A DNA stretch of 64,000 nt. Source: Hoeflea sp. YIM 152468 (GTDB lineage Bacteria; Pseudomonadota; Alphaproteobacteria; Rhizobiales; Rhizobiaceae). The notes under the pieces are model-generated. The model saw only the letters and a program-made list of their open reading frames with translations. It was not told the origin of the DNA and did no database searches. Location of the stretch: the NCBI RefSeq assembly GCF_029210485.1, contig NZ_JARGET010000008.1, forward strand, positions 1 through 64,000. The letters are read 5' to 3'. A program made the position numbers and the translations under genes. Within the stretch, counting starts at the first letter, position 1. Every line of letters begins with the position of its first letter. Positions 1 to 8,865 of this stretch are shown here, in pieces.

Positions 1-69
1 ATGAGGCCAGATTAGAAACCCAAGACTCTCCCGAAAACTGGAGGGAACTAGGGTCTCAGGTCAACATTT

Positions 70-354
70 ATGATGGATAGCTTTGACGGCTCGTTGTCTA
101 AAGCTGAGGCCACAGCGCCTAGCGTACTTGGGCCTAACGCTGTCATCAGAAAAACAATCGACAATATCCTTGGTAAGGAGGAAAAGGACTCCATTGTTAA
201 TAACGATGCCTCCATAGTGATTATTGGAGACGTACGTTACCAAGACATTTTTGGGACCGAACAAGTCACGAACTTCAGGTTGATAGTCAGTAATTTCGGG
301 CAAGGTGCGGTTCAAAGAATCTTCCCCATGGAGACTGGCAATACAGCCACCTAA
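70..354 (+). CDS. Hypothetical protein or gene fragment
   Basis: A 94-residue reading frame in a stretch that is more A+T-rich than the rest of the window. The middle part (residues about 48-70, containing DVRYQDIFGTEQVTNFR) resembles the C-terminal beta-strand region seen in many uncharacterised rhizobial membrane proteins with a Y-x-D-x-F-G pattern; that resemblance is from memory. There is no membrane helix or signal peptide, so it is probably the tail of a longer gene that has lost its N-terminus. A second frame is open from position 3 to a TAG at 78-80 and overlaps the start, which could be the end of an upstream gene or evidence of a frameshift. No function is proposed. Confidence 0.35.
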   Translation: MMDSFDGSLSKAEATAPSVLGPNAVIRKTIDNILGKEEKDSIVNNDASIVIIGDVRYQDIFGTEQVTNFRLIVSNFGQGAVQRIFPMETGNTAT

Positions 355-450
355 CGCCACCACCACCACTACCACGGCCCACGCCCCTACATCACCGCCT
401 CATTTCGGTATCGGTGGGCTTGTTGCCTTTGATACGTAAGGCCGGAGAAA

Positions 451-1464
451 TCAGCCGCCGGTGACGCTCATGTGGCGGGCAACGGCTGGCTGCTTGGTCG
501 TCCGGTCAATGATGAAGTCATGCCCCTTTGGCTTGCGGGTGATGGCTTCATCGATGGCTGCCGCCAATGCCGCATTGCCTTCCGACGCGCGCAACGGCGC
601 ACGCAGATCGGCTGCGTCGTCCTGACCCAGGCACATATAGAGCGTGCCGGTACAGGTCAGGCGAACCCGGTTGCAGCTTTCGCAGAAATTATGCGTCATC
701 GGCGTGATGAAGCCGAGCTTCCCGCCGGTCTCGGCAACGGTCACATAGCGGGCAGGGCCGCCGGTGCGAAACGGAATGTCCTCCAGCGTGAACTGCTGCG
801 CCAGATTGCTGCGCAACAGGGACAGCGGCATGTACTGATCGGTGCGGTCCTCGTCGATCTCGCCCATCGGCATGGTCTCGATCACCGTCATGTCCATGCC
901 CTGGCCATGTGCCCAGCGCAGCATGTCGGGGATCTCGGTGTCGTTGAAGCCCTTCAACGCCACGGCATTGATCTTGATCTTGAGGCCGGCGGCTTGCGCG
1001 GCGCGGATTCCTTCGAGCACCTTGCCAAGATCGCCCCACCGGGTGATCTTGCGGAACTTGTCCGGGTCCAGGGTGTCCATCGAGACGTTGATCCGCCGAA
1101 CGCCACACTCATAGAGCTCCGAAGCGAACCGCGCCAGCTGCGAGCCATTGGTTGTCAGCGTCAATTCGTCCATGCGGCCAGCATCGATGTGGCGTCCGAC
1201 TTGCCTGACCAGTTGCATGATGTTCTTGCGCACCAGCGGTTCGCCGCCGGTGAGCCTGATCCTGCGCACGCCCTTTTCGACGAAGACCGTGCAGAGACGA
1301 TCCAGCTCCTCGAGGCTGAGAAGATCCTTCTTCGGCAAAAAGGACATGTTTTCCGCCATGCAATAGGTGCAGCGGAAATCACAGCGGTCGGTGACCGAGA
1401 CCCGGAGGTAGTTTACCGCCCGGCCGAAAGGGTCGATCATGGTCGGGGTTGCGATGTGTTCCAT
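451..1464 (-). CDS. moaA: GTP 3',8-cyclase MoaA (molybdenum cofactor biosynthesis)
   Basis: Radical SAM enzyme that converts GTP to 3',8-cyclo-GTP, the first step of molybdopterin synthesis in the cytoplasm. The N-terminal cluster motif C-x3-C-x2-C is at residues 28, 32 and 35 (CDFRCTYC); the C-terminal second 4Fe-4S motif is CESCNRVRL followed by a third cysteine, and the protein ends in the family's conserved Gly-Gly (SVTGG). Length is 337 residues, normal for MoaA. I chose the ATG at 1464 (MEHIATP) because an AAGGA-like site precedes it and alignment with MoaA starts there; the frame remains open to 1521. No other moa gene is adjacent. Confidence 0.97.
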   Translation of the reverse strand: MEHIATPTMIDPFGRAVNYLRVSVTDRCDFRCTYCMAENMSFLPKKDLLSLEELDRLCTVFVEKGVRRIRLTGGEPLVRKNIMQLVRQVGRHIDAGRMDELTLTTNGSQLARFASELYECGVRRINVSMDTLDPDKFRKITRWGDLGKVLEGIRAAQAAGLKIKINAVALKGFNDTEIPDMLRWAHGQGMDMTVIETMPMGEIDEDRTDQYMPLSLLRSNLAQQFTLEDIPFRTGGPARYVTVAETGGKLGFITPMTHNFCESCNRVRLTCTGTLYMCLGQDDAADLRAPLRASEGNAALAAAIDEAITRKPKGHDFIIDRTTKQPAVARHMSVTGG

Positions 1465-1635
1465 CAAGCATGATCCTTGTTGCGTTGCAGCCAATGTCGC
1501 CGTCTGTGCAGGACACGTCAAGGGGTGGCCGGCCCAACCGTGCGGAACCGGACGGTTTTGAGGCGAATGGCTTGTGAAGCCGATCGATCGGCTCTAGATC
1601 AACGTCAGCAGTTACAGGATTGAGGAGTGCGACGG

Positions 1636-2004
1636 ATGAGTGACCATGAAGCAGCATGGCCGGTGGACATACGGGTCGCGCCTGATCGCAAGTCCCTCAC
1701 AGTCAGCTTTACAGACGGGCGGTCCTATCGGATCGAAGCCGAGTTGCTGCGGGTGAGGTCGCCCTCTGCGGAAGTCCAGGGTCATTCTCCGGGGCAACGC
1801 GTCACGGTGGGCGGCAAGGTGGACGTTACCATCACCAAGGTGCTGCCGGTCGGCAATTACGCCGTGCGGCTGGCGTTTGACGACGGCCACGACACCGGCA
1901 TTTTCAGCTGGAAGTTCCTGTCGGAGCTGGGGGCTGCAAAGGACGAGCGCTGGGCCGAATATCTGGCTGAACTGGCAGACAAAAACATGTCGCGAACGCA
2001 TTAG
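1636..2004 (+). CDS. DUF971 / gamma-butyrobetaine hydroxylase-like N-terminal domain protein
   Basis: A 122-residue single-domain protein matching the DUF971 family: an N-terminal D-x-R-V-A-x-D-x-x-x-L-T-V-x-F-x-D-G strand pair, the R-V-R-S-P-S-A-E-V-Q-G-H motif near residue 45, and a C-terminal GNYAVRLAFDDGHDTGIFSW-like core. The same domain occurs at the N-terminus of gamma-butyrobetaine hydroxylase and beside Mrp-type iron-sulfur ATPases; the role of the stand-alone protein is not established. The start at ATG 1636 is supported by GAGGAG eight bases upstream; the GTG at 1627 overlaps that site. It is divergent from moaA and convergent with the MarR gene. Confidence 0.85.
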   Translation: MSDHEAAWPVDIRVAPDRKSLTVSFTDGRSYRIEAELLRVRSPSAEVQGHSPGQRVTVGGKVDVTITKVLPVGNYAVRLAFDDGHDTGIFSWKFLSELGAAKDERWAEYLAELADKNMSRTH

Positions 2005-2022
2005 CGTCAGAACCCGGCAGGT

Positions 2023-2052
2023 TGTCAGGCATCTTCCTGCCTGACAGCTTTT
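2023..2052 (+). terminator. Probable intrinsic terminator after the DUF971 gene
   Basis: Perfect 9-bp arms TGTCAGGCA (2023-2031) and TGCCTGACA (2038-2046) with a 6-nt loop, followed by GCTTTTG. It begins 18 bases after the DUF971 stop and overlaps the last codons of the convergent MarR gene. The U-tract is short, so efficiency is uncertain. Confidence 0.55.
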
Positions 2053-2528
2053 GCCACATCCGCCTCGGCCGTGCCTGCCGCTGCCGTCAATTCGCTGATG
2101 ATGCGGGTCATGACCTCACCAACCAGATTGCACTCCTCGGCCGTGGCGGTTTTCATGGTGCGTTCAATCAGCGCGGACTGGATATCGATTGCCTCCTTGG
2201 TCAGGCTGGAGCCGTCCGGTGTCAGTTCCAGTCGCAAAACCCGCCGGTCCTGCGGGTCACTGCGCCGGACAAGCAAGCCGCGTTTTTCCAGTTGCGGCAA
2301 CAGCATCGACAGGTTGGAACGGCCCACCAGCAATTTGTCGGCGAGGTCCTGCTGGGAGATGCCCGGCGTGCGGAACAGGTTGACCAGAATGTCGAGATGC
2401 GGCGGCTTGATGTCGAGCGGCTGAAGCGCGCGGGCGAGGGTCAATCCCATCACCTGGCAGGCGCGGGCGACGGCGATCCAGTTGTGAAAACGCGGGTTGT
2501 CCCAGGGGAGGGCTTGCATTTTGTTCAT
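2025..2528 (-). CDS. MarR family transcriptional regulator
   Basis: A 167-residue winged-helix regulator. The wHTH core is at about residues 45-105 (H-L-D-I-L-V-N-L-F, then ISQQDLADKLLVGRSNLSMLL, then the wing RSDPQDRRVLRLELT), with the D-x-R-[DR]-R signature typical of MarR proteins. It is transcribed away from an alpha/beta hydrolase gene; the two ATGs are only 45 bp apart and the gap holds tandem repeats that extend into the first codons of this gene. That arrangement suggests autorepression and control of the hydrolase. An alternative start at ATG 2519 (MQALPW) would place both repeats entirely upstream. The effector is unknown. Confidence 0.9.
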   Translation of the reverse strand: MNKMQALPWDNPRFHNWIAVARACQVMGLTLARALQPLDIKPPHLDILVNLFRTPGISQQDLADKLLVGRSNLSMLLPQLEKRGLLVRRSDPQDRRVLRLELTPDGSSLTKEAIDIQSALIERTMKTATAEECNLVGEVMTRIISELTAAAGTAEADVAKAVRQEDA

Positions 2529-2556
2529 AGTTGTACAATTCTGTTCATAGTTGAAC
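2522..2556. promoter_or_regulatory. Tandem operator in the marR/hydrolase divergent promoter
   Basis: TGTTCATAGTTG occurs perfectly at 2522-2533 and 2542-2553, exactly 20 bp apart (two helical turns). The second copy is part of the palindrome GTTCATAGTTGAAC (2543-2556), and TTGTACAA lies between. The first copy covers the annotated MarR start codon. Binding by the adjacent MarR protein is inference. Confidence 0.65.
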
Positions 2557-2573
2557 CAACATGGAAAACCACT

Positions 2574-3563
2574 ATGGCATCTCTTGTTGAAAAGGTCACC
2601 CGTGCGCTGTTTCGGCTGGTCGCCGCCCATTCGCCCGAGAAGGCAGGTGAGCTGGCATTCCTGTTGTTCACGCGCACCCGCTCGACCAGGCCGCAGAGCG
2701 AGAAGGAGCGCGTGGCACTGGCGCGTGCGCGAACCCGCATGGCAGAAGCGGAAACCATGCGCCTGCTGATCGCCGGCAGTGTTGTCGCCACGCATGTGTT
2801 TCGTCCAGATCCGGGCCGCGCGCGCGGTCAAAAGGTTCTGGTGGTGCATGGCTACCGGTCGCGCAGCGATCACATGGTGCCGCTCGCCGATGCGCTGGTG
2901 GCGGCCGGGCACACGGTTGTCTGCCTCGATCTGCCCGGACACGGGGCGTCGACGGGAAAGGTGTTGCATCTGGGCAAGGCGGTGGAGGCCATCGATGCAG
3001 CCTGGCGCCAGCATGGTCCGTTTGACGGCTTCATCGGCCACTCCTTCGGCGGACCGTCGGTGGTGGCAGCAGCGGCAGGGGCGATAGCAGATGTGCCGCG
3101 CCGCACGCCGGCCCGGATTGTCACGATCGCGGCGCCGTCGGACATGGCCGATGTGTTCCGTTGGGTGGGAAAGATGTTTGGGCTTGGTGCTGCCGCTCAA
3201 CAGGCGTTCGAGGGGCAGGTGTTGAGATTCGCGGGCCGGCCGCTGTCGGATTTCAGGGTTGAGCGGATGCTGCACGATCTCCCCATCCCGCTGCTGGTGA
3301 TCCATGCAGAGGACGACAAGGAAGTGGCCTTTTCCAATGCCGAGGCGATCGCGCGCGCCGGGCCTCATGTCGAGCTGATGAAGGCCAATGGCTTTGGCCA
3401 TCGCCGCATTGTCGCCGCCGCTCCGGTAACAAGCGCCATCGCCGCATTTCTGGCCAAGCCCGGCAGGAATGCAGACAATGTCGATTTGCCGCCTCAGCCG
3501 AGTTCGCTGCCGGCCGGGACATTGACAGCCGCACAGAGCGGGAGGGTCCGCAGGCTTGCATGA
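2574..3563 (+). CDS. Alpha/beta hydrolase
   Basis: A 329-residue alpha/beta-hydrolase-fold enzyme. Visible features: oxyanion-hole strand VLVVHGYRS near residue 83, DLPGHGAS near 115, nucleophile elbow GHSFGG with the catalytic Ser near 153, acid residue in VIHAEDDKEV, and catalytic His in GFGHRR near 285. The first 70 residues form a helical lead. No lid-defining motif or signal peptide is seen, so the substrate (ester, lactone or similar) cannot be named. The start at ATG 2574 is chosen because protein similarity begins there; upstream open frame belongs to the divergent regulator. The MarR neighbour suggests substrate-induced expression. Confidence 0.88.
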   Translation: MASLVEKVTRALFRLVAAHSPEKAGELAFLLFTRTRSTRPQSEKERVALARARTRMAEAETMRLLIAGSVVATHVFRPDPGRARGQKVLVVHGYRSRSDHMVPLADALVAAGHTVVCLDLPGHGASTGKVLHLGKAVEAIDAAWRQHGPFDGFIGHSFGGPSVVAAAAGAIADVPRRTPARIVTIAAPSDMADVFRWVGKMFGLGAAAQQAFEGQVLRFAGRPLSDFRVERMLHDLPIPLLVIHAEDDKEVAFSNAEAIARAGPHVELMKANGFGHRRIVAAAPVTSAIAAFLAKPGRNADNVDLPPQPSSLPAGTLTAAQSGRVRRLA

Positions 3564-3618
3564 CCATCGTTGCACCGGGCGGCGGAGCTGACACAATCGA
3601 AGCTTACATCAGCCCGAT

Positions 3619-3646
3619 CCAGCAAAGATAACCCAGCAAAGATAAC
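3619..3646. repeat. Perfect 14-bp tandem duplication
   Basis: CCAGCAAAGATAAC at 3619-3632 is repeated immediately at 3633-3646, in the intergenic region between the hydrolase and the L,D-transpeptidase. It looks like a simple slippage duplication; no function is proposed. Confidence 0.8.
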
Positions 3647-3657
3647 AATGTGGCGAC

Positions 3658-3683
3658 AAAAAAACCGGCCAAATGGCCGGTTT
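3658..3683 (-). terminator. Intrinsic terminator downstream of the L,D-transpeptidase gene
   Basis: Arms AAACCGGCC (3662-3670) and GGCCGGTTT (3675-3683) with a 4-nt loop; read on the minus strand the stem is followed by seven T residues (complement of 3658-3664). It lies 29 bases beyond the stop of the leftward gene and may also stop readthrough of the rightward hydrolase gene. Confidence 0.88.
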
Positions 3684-3712
3684 CTGGTAAGCGGGCGAAA
3701 GCGGCGGAGCGT

Positions 3713-4333
3713 CTATTTGCGCACAATCACCCGGGTGCCGACCTTGACCTGATCATAGAGGTGAATCACATCCTCATTGGCCATGCGGATGCAGCCTGAT
3801 GACATGGCCTGACCGATGGTCCAGGGCTGGTTGGTGCCGTGAATGCGGTAGATGGTCGAGCCGATATACATGGCGCGGGCGCCAAGCGGGTTGTCCGGGC
3901 CGCCTTTCATGTAGGCTGGCAGCACCCGGCCTTCCTGTCGCTTGACGCGGTCACGCATGACCTGCGGCGGGGTCCAGCCCGGCCACTCGGCCTTGCGGGT
4001 GACACGGTTCTTGCCCTGCCAGGTGAAGCCGTCACGGCCGACGCCGATGCCATAGGCGGTCGCCTTGCCCTTGCCGGTGACGTGGTAAAGTCGCCGATCG
4101 GATGTGTCGATGATGATGGTGCCTTCGGGGTGGTTTTCCTTGAACGAAACCGTCTTGCGCTTGATCGGCGATTTGTCCGAACGGCGGTACTTGTTGTAAT
4201 TTTCCGAGGGCGGAAACAGGATTTGCAGCAGCGATTTCGACTCTGACGAGGTCTGGCCGGCCGGCTGAGCGTGCACGGCTGCAGGAGCCATCAGGCAAAG
4301 GGCGAGGAAAGCGGATGTAATCAGGCTTTTCAT
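3713..4333 (-). CDS. L,D-transpeptidase (YkuD/ErfK family), periplasmic
   Basis: Cross-links or anchors peptidoglycan peptides (3-3 links or lipoprotein attachment). The 206-residue protein has a Sec signal peptide (residues 1-22, cleavage after AVHA) and a YkuD domain from about residue 70 to the end. The catalytic signature is present: His165 in IHGTN and Cys181 in SSGCIRM. The GTRVIVRK ending is the usual last strand. Length fits the short ErfK-like alphaproteobacterial members. A strong terminator follows it, so it is probably monocistronic. A second, larger L,D-transpeptidase is at 8866-10746. Confidence 0.94.
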   Translation of the reverse strand: MKSLITSAFLALCLMAPAAVHAQPAGQTSSESKSLLQILFPPSENYNKYRRSDKSPIKRKTVSFKENHPEGTIIIDTSDRRLYHVTGKGKATAYGIGVGRDGFTWQGKNRVTRKAEWPGWTPPQVMRDRVKRQEGRVLPAYMKGGPDNPLGARAMYIGSTIYRIHGTNQPWTIGQAMSSGCIRMANEDVIHLYDQVKVGTRVIVRK

Positions 4334-4524
4334 GTCACGGTCCAGAAGTTGTCGTTGCTACCCAATCGGGTCGGCCGCCATGTCCGCGGACCGGCTTTAG
4401 ACCTTGAGACCACAATCGGTAACTGCTTCGCCGGAATGTGTCCAGCTTCATGGCAAGATCGTGGCGAAGAAATATTGCTGCACCCGCAACAGATCGGTGG
4501 TCATCAATAGTGAAAAAACCGACT

Positions 4525-5595
4525 TTACGGTCTGTAAATGGCCCAGTCCTTTTCGAAGCCCCGGTTCAGTTCAGGTTTGTAGAGCTGAGATCTGTTGCGG
4601 CCACTGTGCTTGGCTGTATAGAGGGCCACGTCTGCATTGTTGTAGAGCTCTTCAGCGCTCTCGGCGTCACTGGCCATGCAAACGCCGAGAGACAGCGTTA
4701 TCGGGCCGTAATTTACGCCGGTTTTCTGGTTTTTCAACGGCGTTGCTTCAACCGAATTGCGGAGACGCTCGGCGATTTCAAGCGTGGTTTCGAGGCTGGT
4801 CCCCTGAAGCACCACGGCGAATTCCTCGCCTCCGGTGCGGGAGACGAACACATCCTTGCGCAAGACGCTTTTCATCACTGCTGCGACGACGCCCAGCACC
4901 CGGTCGCCGACGGGATGGCCATAGGTGTCGTTGAATTTCTTGAAATGATCGATATCGGCCACGATCAGCGAATAATACATGGCGCTACGATGATCATTGT
5001 AGATGTTGGAGAGCATCTCGTCGAAGGCGCGGCGGTTGGACAGGCGCGTGAGCGGGTCGGTGTTGGCTATGCGCTTGTACTGGTCGAGTTCAAGTTTGAC
5101 CAGCTCCATCTCGCGGGCGCGTTCGACCATGTGCTCGACCACGACCTTGCCCTTTTCCATGGTGTCGCCGGTGGCATTGCTCAAGACGCCGATGACGCTG
5201 TTGAGGATCTCGGCGCTTGCTGTGCTTTTGCTCGAAATCCGGTTGTAGGCCTCGCCGAGCAGTTTGGAGTAGCTTTCCATCGAAGACTGCTCCTGCTTGA
5301 GCAGCCGCAGCATCCCCTCGAGTTCGCCGGAAATCTTGTCGTGGGCGCCTTCGACAATGCCTGTGCGATGATGGTGGGGAAAAACCTTCTTGCCCAAGGC
5401 ATCCAGTTCGTCCTGACTGGGGTTCGGGCCCATGGCCTCGAAATGGCGGGTCAGAGCAGGGTTGGAGGCGTTGAGCGCTTCGTAAACCAGTTCGTAATTG
5501 CGCGGCAAGCCGGCAATTCCGCGCCGGCGCATGGTTGCCAGCACCAGGGTCGCGGTGTCCATCGTTTGGACCTTGTTATCTGCTCCAGCAGTCAT
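4525..5595 (-). CDS. Diguanylate cyclase (GGDEF domain)
   Basis: Makes cyclic di-GMP from two GTP. The C-terminal GGDEF domain covers roughly residues 175-340 of 356, with DPLTRLSNRRAF, ADIDHFKKFND and the active-site GGEEF at about 255-259, so it should be catalytically competent. A canonical inhibitory RxxD site five residues before GGEEF is not seen (RKD lies close but is out of register). The N-terminal 170 residues form a helical, cytoplasmic sensor region of a type common in rhizobial cyclases; no membrane helix is present. The start at ATG 5595 has GGGGAC upstream; an in-frame ATG at 5625 is less likely. Confidence 0.92.
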   Translation of the reverse strand: MTAGADNKVQTMDTATLVLATMRRRGIAGLPRNYELVYEALNASNPALTRHFEAMGPNPSQDELDALGKKVFPHHHRTGIVEGAHDKISGELEGMLRLLKQEQSSMESYSKLLGEAYNRISSKSTASAEILNSVIGVLSNATGDTMEKGKVVVEHMVERAREMELVKLELDQYKRIANTDPLTRLSNRRAFDEMLSNIYNDHRSAMYYSLIVADIDHFKKFNDTYGHPVGDRVLGVVAAVMKSVLRKDVFVSRTGGEEFAVVLQGTSLETTLEIAERLRNSVEATPLKNQKTGVNYGPITLSLGVCMASDAESAEELYNNADVALYTAKHSGRNRSQLYKPELNRGFEKDWAIYRP

Positions 5596-6088
5596 CTGTC
5601 GTCCCCAAACATGCCTTAATAGCATTTATCCTGGCTATTATTACGGGGTAAATCTTTGGGAATTGTTAATCGCAAAAGTGTTGGCGTTAGAACTTAATCT
5701 CTCGAAACTGGACGATTTCTTCAATTTGTCCCGCTTAGCCTTGGCGTGTGCTGCGGAAACTTTCGCCCTAAGCTTGCGAATTGTCCAGAGTACGGTTTGG
5801 CAATGTGCCGAAAAGCCACATCAGCCCGGTCGCAATCCAAACCGGCGTCTGTCCCGCCTCCGGCGTGACAACCATGTTCCAGCGAACGGTCCACCGGGGT
5901 TGTCTTCGCGGCAATGCGGTGGTGGCGCGTCAGGCCGGGAAACGGCCGGCAAGGGGTGGAGGGCAAGGGAAGGACGGCATTGAGACCAAAGCGCGTCGCA
6001 TCAAACCGGTTCCGGGCGACCCACTTTGGGCTCCTTGTTTAGGCATGTCGTTGCCGCACAGCCGCTGCACAGTTTTGCGCGACCTGCA
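5596..6088. other. Intergenic region without a recognisable gene
   Basis: About 490 bases between the diguanylate cyclase start and the FkbM gene end. The right half contains short open frames with no recognisable similarity. The left 120 bases are A+T-rich and should hold the cyclase promoter. Confidence 0.6.
5617..5640. promoter_or_regulatory. Dyad upstream of the diguanylate cyclase gene
   Basis: TAATAGC (5617-5623) and GCTATTA (5634-5640) form 7-bp inverted arms with a 10-bp spacer, about 22 bp upstream of the cyclase start. The size fits a transcription factor site; the binding protein is unknown. Confidence 0.35.
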
Positions 6089-6820
6089 CTAGGTCAGGGT
6101 GGCGGACCTGATGGCCACCGTATCCATGTCCTCAAGCACGAACCGATATCCGTAAGAGGCCAGATGCGCCAGGCAGGCCTCCTTGTCGCTTTCACTGAGC
6201 AGGATGTGCTCGTAGCGGATGATTTCCGGCTTGATCGTGTTCAGATCGATGGATTTGATGATCTGGAAATCAAACCCCTCGGTGTCGATCTGAAGCAGAT
6301 CGATACGCTCCGGGTTGCCCGCCTTGCGCAGAAGGGTCTCCAGCCGATAGCAGGGAACCACTTCGGCCACCAGGTCGGAACGGCGATGCCCGGGCGTCAA
6401 CAGGAAATTTGGATTTGCGCTGGCCGTCGACACCGGGCCGCCCTTGCGCGAATAGATCGTGATCTCACCATCTTCCGGTCCGACTGCCGCATTGAACAGG
6501 GACAATTGCGGGCGATCTCGATACAAATCTTCGAGGCGCTCAAAAGCCGCTTTCTGCGGCTCGACAAGGATGCCGCGCCAATCGTCGGCAAGGATGATGT
6601 CACGCAGCGGGTCTCCGCTCAACCCGTCAAATGCTCCAAGTTGAACAAAGTAAAATCCATCTGGTTGCCGCTTTGCGAAGCGGGCAACGACTTCGAGAAG
6701 ATTTGATATCTCGAATTCGGGATGGGCTTTGAGAAACTGCGGTTTGCGGAGCCTGACTGATTTTGGCGAGGTCCGTATCCGTCCGAGCGTTCTTAGATTG
6801 CGTATTTGTCGAAACACCAA
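6089..6820 (-). CDS. FkbM family methyltransferase
   Basis: SAM-dependent methyltransferase of the FkbM family, 243 residues. The SAM-binding G-loop is YFVQLGAFDGLSGDPL (about residues 57-72), followed by ILVEPQKAAFERL and the family's late motif LLQIDTEGFDFQIIKSI (about 175-190). Members usually O-methylate sugars or other small hydroxylated compounds, often in polysaccharide synthesis; the substrate here cannot be told because no glycosyltransferase is nearby. The likely start is TTG 6820 or GTG 6817, both preceded by AGGATAT. Confidence 0.85.
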   Translation of the reverse strand: MVFRQIRNLRTLGRIRTSPKSVRLRKPQFLKAHPEFEISNLLEVVARFAKRQPDGFYFVQLGAFDGLSGDPLRDIILADDWRGILVEPQKAAFERLEDLYRDRPQLSLFNAAVGPEDGEITIYSRKGGPVSTASANPNFLLTPGHRRSDLVAEVVPCYRLETLLRKAGNPERIDLLQIDTEGFDFQIIKSIDLNTIKPEIIRYEHILLSESDKEACLAHLASYGYRFVLEDMDTVAIRSATLT

Positions 6821-6929
6821 AATATCCTGAGAATTGGCCAGCCATTCTAGACGTTAATGTGAACTGCTCGGCACCAAAATTCGGTTCCTGCAGTCAAACG
6901 GCTTATCCTGCTGGCGCCCTGTCTTGACC

Positions 6930-8537
6930 CTAGTCGAGATTGAGTTCCTTGAAGAAATCGTTGCCCTTGTCGTCGATCACGATGAAAGCCGGAAAATTCT
7001 CGACTTCAATTCGCCAGATGGCTTCCATGCCCAGTTCCTCGTATTCCACCACCTCGACCTTCTTGATGCAATCCTGCGCCAACCGTGCTGCCGGTCCGCC
7101 GATCGAGCCCAGATAGAAGCCGCCATGCCGGGAACAGGCTTCCCGCACGCTGCGGGAGCGATTGCCCTTGGCCAGCATCACCATGGAACCGCCGAAGGAC
7201 TGGAACTGATCGACATAGGAATCCATCCGGCCTGCCGTCGTCGGGCCGAAGGAACCCGATGCATAGCCCTCCGGGGTCTTGGCCGGGCCGGCATAATAGA
7301 CCGGGTGGTTCTTGAGATAGTCGGGCATCGGTTCGCCGGCTTCCAGCCTGGCGCGGATCTGGGAATGGGCCAGATCCCGGGCCACGATGATGGGGCCGGT
7401 CAGAGACAGTTGCGTCTTGATCGGGTGCTTTGACAGCTCCGCCAGGATTTCGCTCATGGGGCGGTTGAGGTCGATCGGGACAACGTGTTGGGAAAGCTTG
7501 TCCTCATCGATTTCCGGCAGGTATTGCGATGGATCGGCCTCCAGCCGTTCGAGGAAAATGCCATCCCTGGTGATCTTGCCCTTGGCCTGCCGGTCGGCGG
7601 AGCAGGAGACCCCAAGCCCGATCGGCAGCGAGGCGCCGTGGCGGGGAAGACGGATGACGCGGACATCGTGGCAGAAATACTTGCCGCCGAACTGAGCGCC
7701 GACACCCATCTGCTGGGTCAGCTCGTGAATTTGCGCTTCCATTTCAAGGTCACGGAAGGCGTGGCCTGTTTCCGAGCCCTGTGTCGGCAGGTCATCGAGG
7801 TATTTGGTCGAGGCGAGCTTGACCGTCTTGAGGTTCATTTCCGCCGACGTGCCGCCGATGACAATCGCCAGATGGTAGGGCGGGCAGGCGGCCGTGCCGA
7901 GCGTGAGGATCTTCTCGCGCAGGAATTCGATCATCCGGTCTTGCGTCAGCAACGAAGGCGTGCCTTGAAACAGGAACGTCTTGTTGGCCGATCCGCCGCC
8001 CTTGGCGACGAACAGGAAGTCATAACTGTCTTCACCTTCCTGATAGATGTCGATCTGGGCCGGCAGGTTGGTCTTGGTGTTTTTCTCCTCGAACATGGCA
8101 AGCGGTGCGAGTTGTGAATAGCGCAGGTTGCGGCGCTCATAGGCGTCCAGCACGCCGCCGGCCAGAGCTTCGTAATCGCCGCCCTCGGTCCAGACCCTGC
8201 GGCCCTTCTTGGCCATGATGATGGCGGTGCCGGTGTCCTGACACATCGGCAGCACACCGCCCGCGGCGATGTTGGCGTTCTTGAGCAGGTCAAAGGCGAC
8301 AAACCTGTCGTTTTCAGTCGCTTCGGGATCCTCAAGGATGGTCGCCAGCTGCTTGAGGTGAGCCGGGCGCAGCAGGTGGTTGATGTCGCCAAATGCCGCT
8401 TCGGACAGAAGCCGCAAGCCCGCGGTGTCGACAGTGAGGATTTCCTGGCCACGGAATTCTTCGACACTGACATGATCGGCGGTCAGCTTTTTCCAGGGTG
8501 TCGTATCGGGTCCAAGGGGGAAGAGATCGTTTGCCAC
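6930..8537 (-). CDS. fumA: Fumarate hydratase, class I (iron-sulfur)
   Basis: Interconverts fumarate and malate in the TCA cycle using an oxygen-sensitive 4Fe-4S cluster. At 535 residues it has the full two-domain class I architecture: the N-terminal alpha domain with the cluster cysteine in [10 protein letters not shown] (about residue 98) and the C-terminal beta domain with [38 protein letters not shown]. The start is GTG 8537 (GTGGCAAACGAT) with AAAGG seven bases upstream. No class II fumC is in the window. The symbol fumA is by family; some genomes would label it fumB. Confidence 0.96.
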   Translation of the reverse strand: MANDLFPLGPDTTPWKKLTADHVSVEEFRGQEILTVDTAGLRLLSEAAFGDINHLLRPAHLKQLATILEDPEATENDRFVAFDLLKNANIAAGGVLPMCQDTGTAIIMAKKGRRVWTEGGDYEALAGGVLDAYERRNLRYSQLAPLAMFEEKNTKTNLPAQIDIYQEGEDSYDFLFVAKGGGSANKTFLFQGTPSLLTQDRMIEFLREKILTLGTAACPPYHLAIVIGGTSAEMNLKTVKLASTKYLDDLPTQGSETGHAFRDLEMEAQIHELTQQMGVGAQFGGKYFCHDVRVIRLPRHGASLPIGLGVSCSADRQAKGKITRDGIFLERLEADPSQYLPEIDEDKLSQHVVPIDLNRPMSEILAELSKHPIKTQLSLTGPIIVARDLAHSQIRARLEAGEPMPDYLKNHPVYYAGPAKTPEGYASGSFGPTTAGRMDSYVDQFQSFGGSMVMLAKGNRSRSVREACSRHGGFYLGSIGGPAARLAQDCIKKVEVVEYEELGMEAIWRIEVENFPAFIVIDDKGNDFFKELNLD

Positions 8538-8865
8538 GGGGTACCTTTGCCGTCATTTGTTTGCCGCTGAAGTGTGTGCCGGTCTTAGGATGCCGGCCGC
8601 GCAATTGCAATTGGCCAACGCATGATCATCGCGCTGTTGCCGGTCATTCGCTGCGCCGGCCGTGGCAGGATTTGAGCGTGGCCATGGTGTGGGCGGCACC
8701 GCCGGGCACCGCTGCAGTCTGCTGCGCGCACCAGGGCAGAAACACCGATCGTTGTGCCCGCGCATTCTTTCCATCGCCGGTCTAATTTGTTAGTGTCGCC
8801 GCTCATTGTTTGATTTGACGGCACCGCGCGAGCTTCAGGGCTTCGCACAATATTTTGGGTTGGGT
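8538..8865. other. Divergent promoter region without a recognisable gene
   Basis: 328 bases between fumA and the large L,D-transpeptidase gene, which are divergently transcribed. I find no convincing ORF, operator dyad or terminator here. Confidence 0.6.

Noticed and set aside
472-1473. A 333-codon open frame opposite moaA
   Set aside because: It is the antisense of a clearly conserved radical SAM gene; its composition (Arg, Gln, His, Ala rich) is that of a shadow frame in high-GC DNA.
2025-3596. Long minus-strand frame that would extend MarR by 350 residues
   Set aside because: MarR similarity starts at 2528; the extension is the antisense of the hydrolase gene.
5641-6088. Short frames (for example 5781-6092) as a small gene
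   Set aside because: No ribosome-binding site, no similarity and no codon-usage support.
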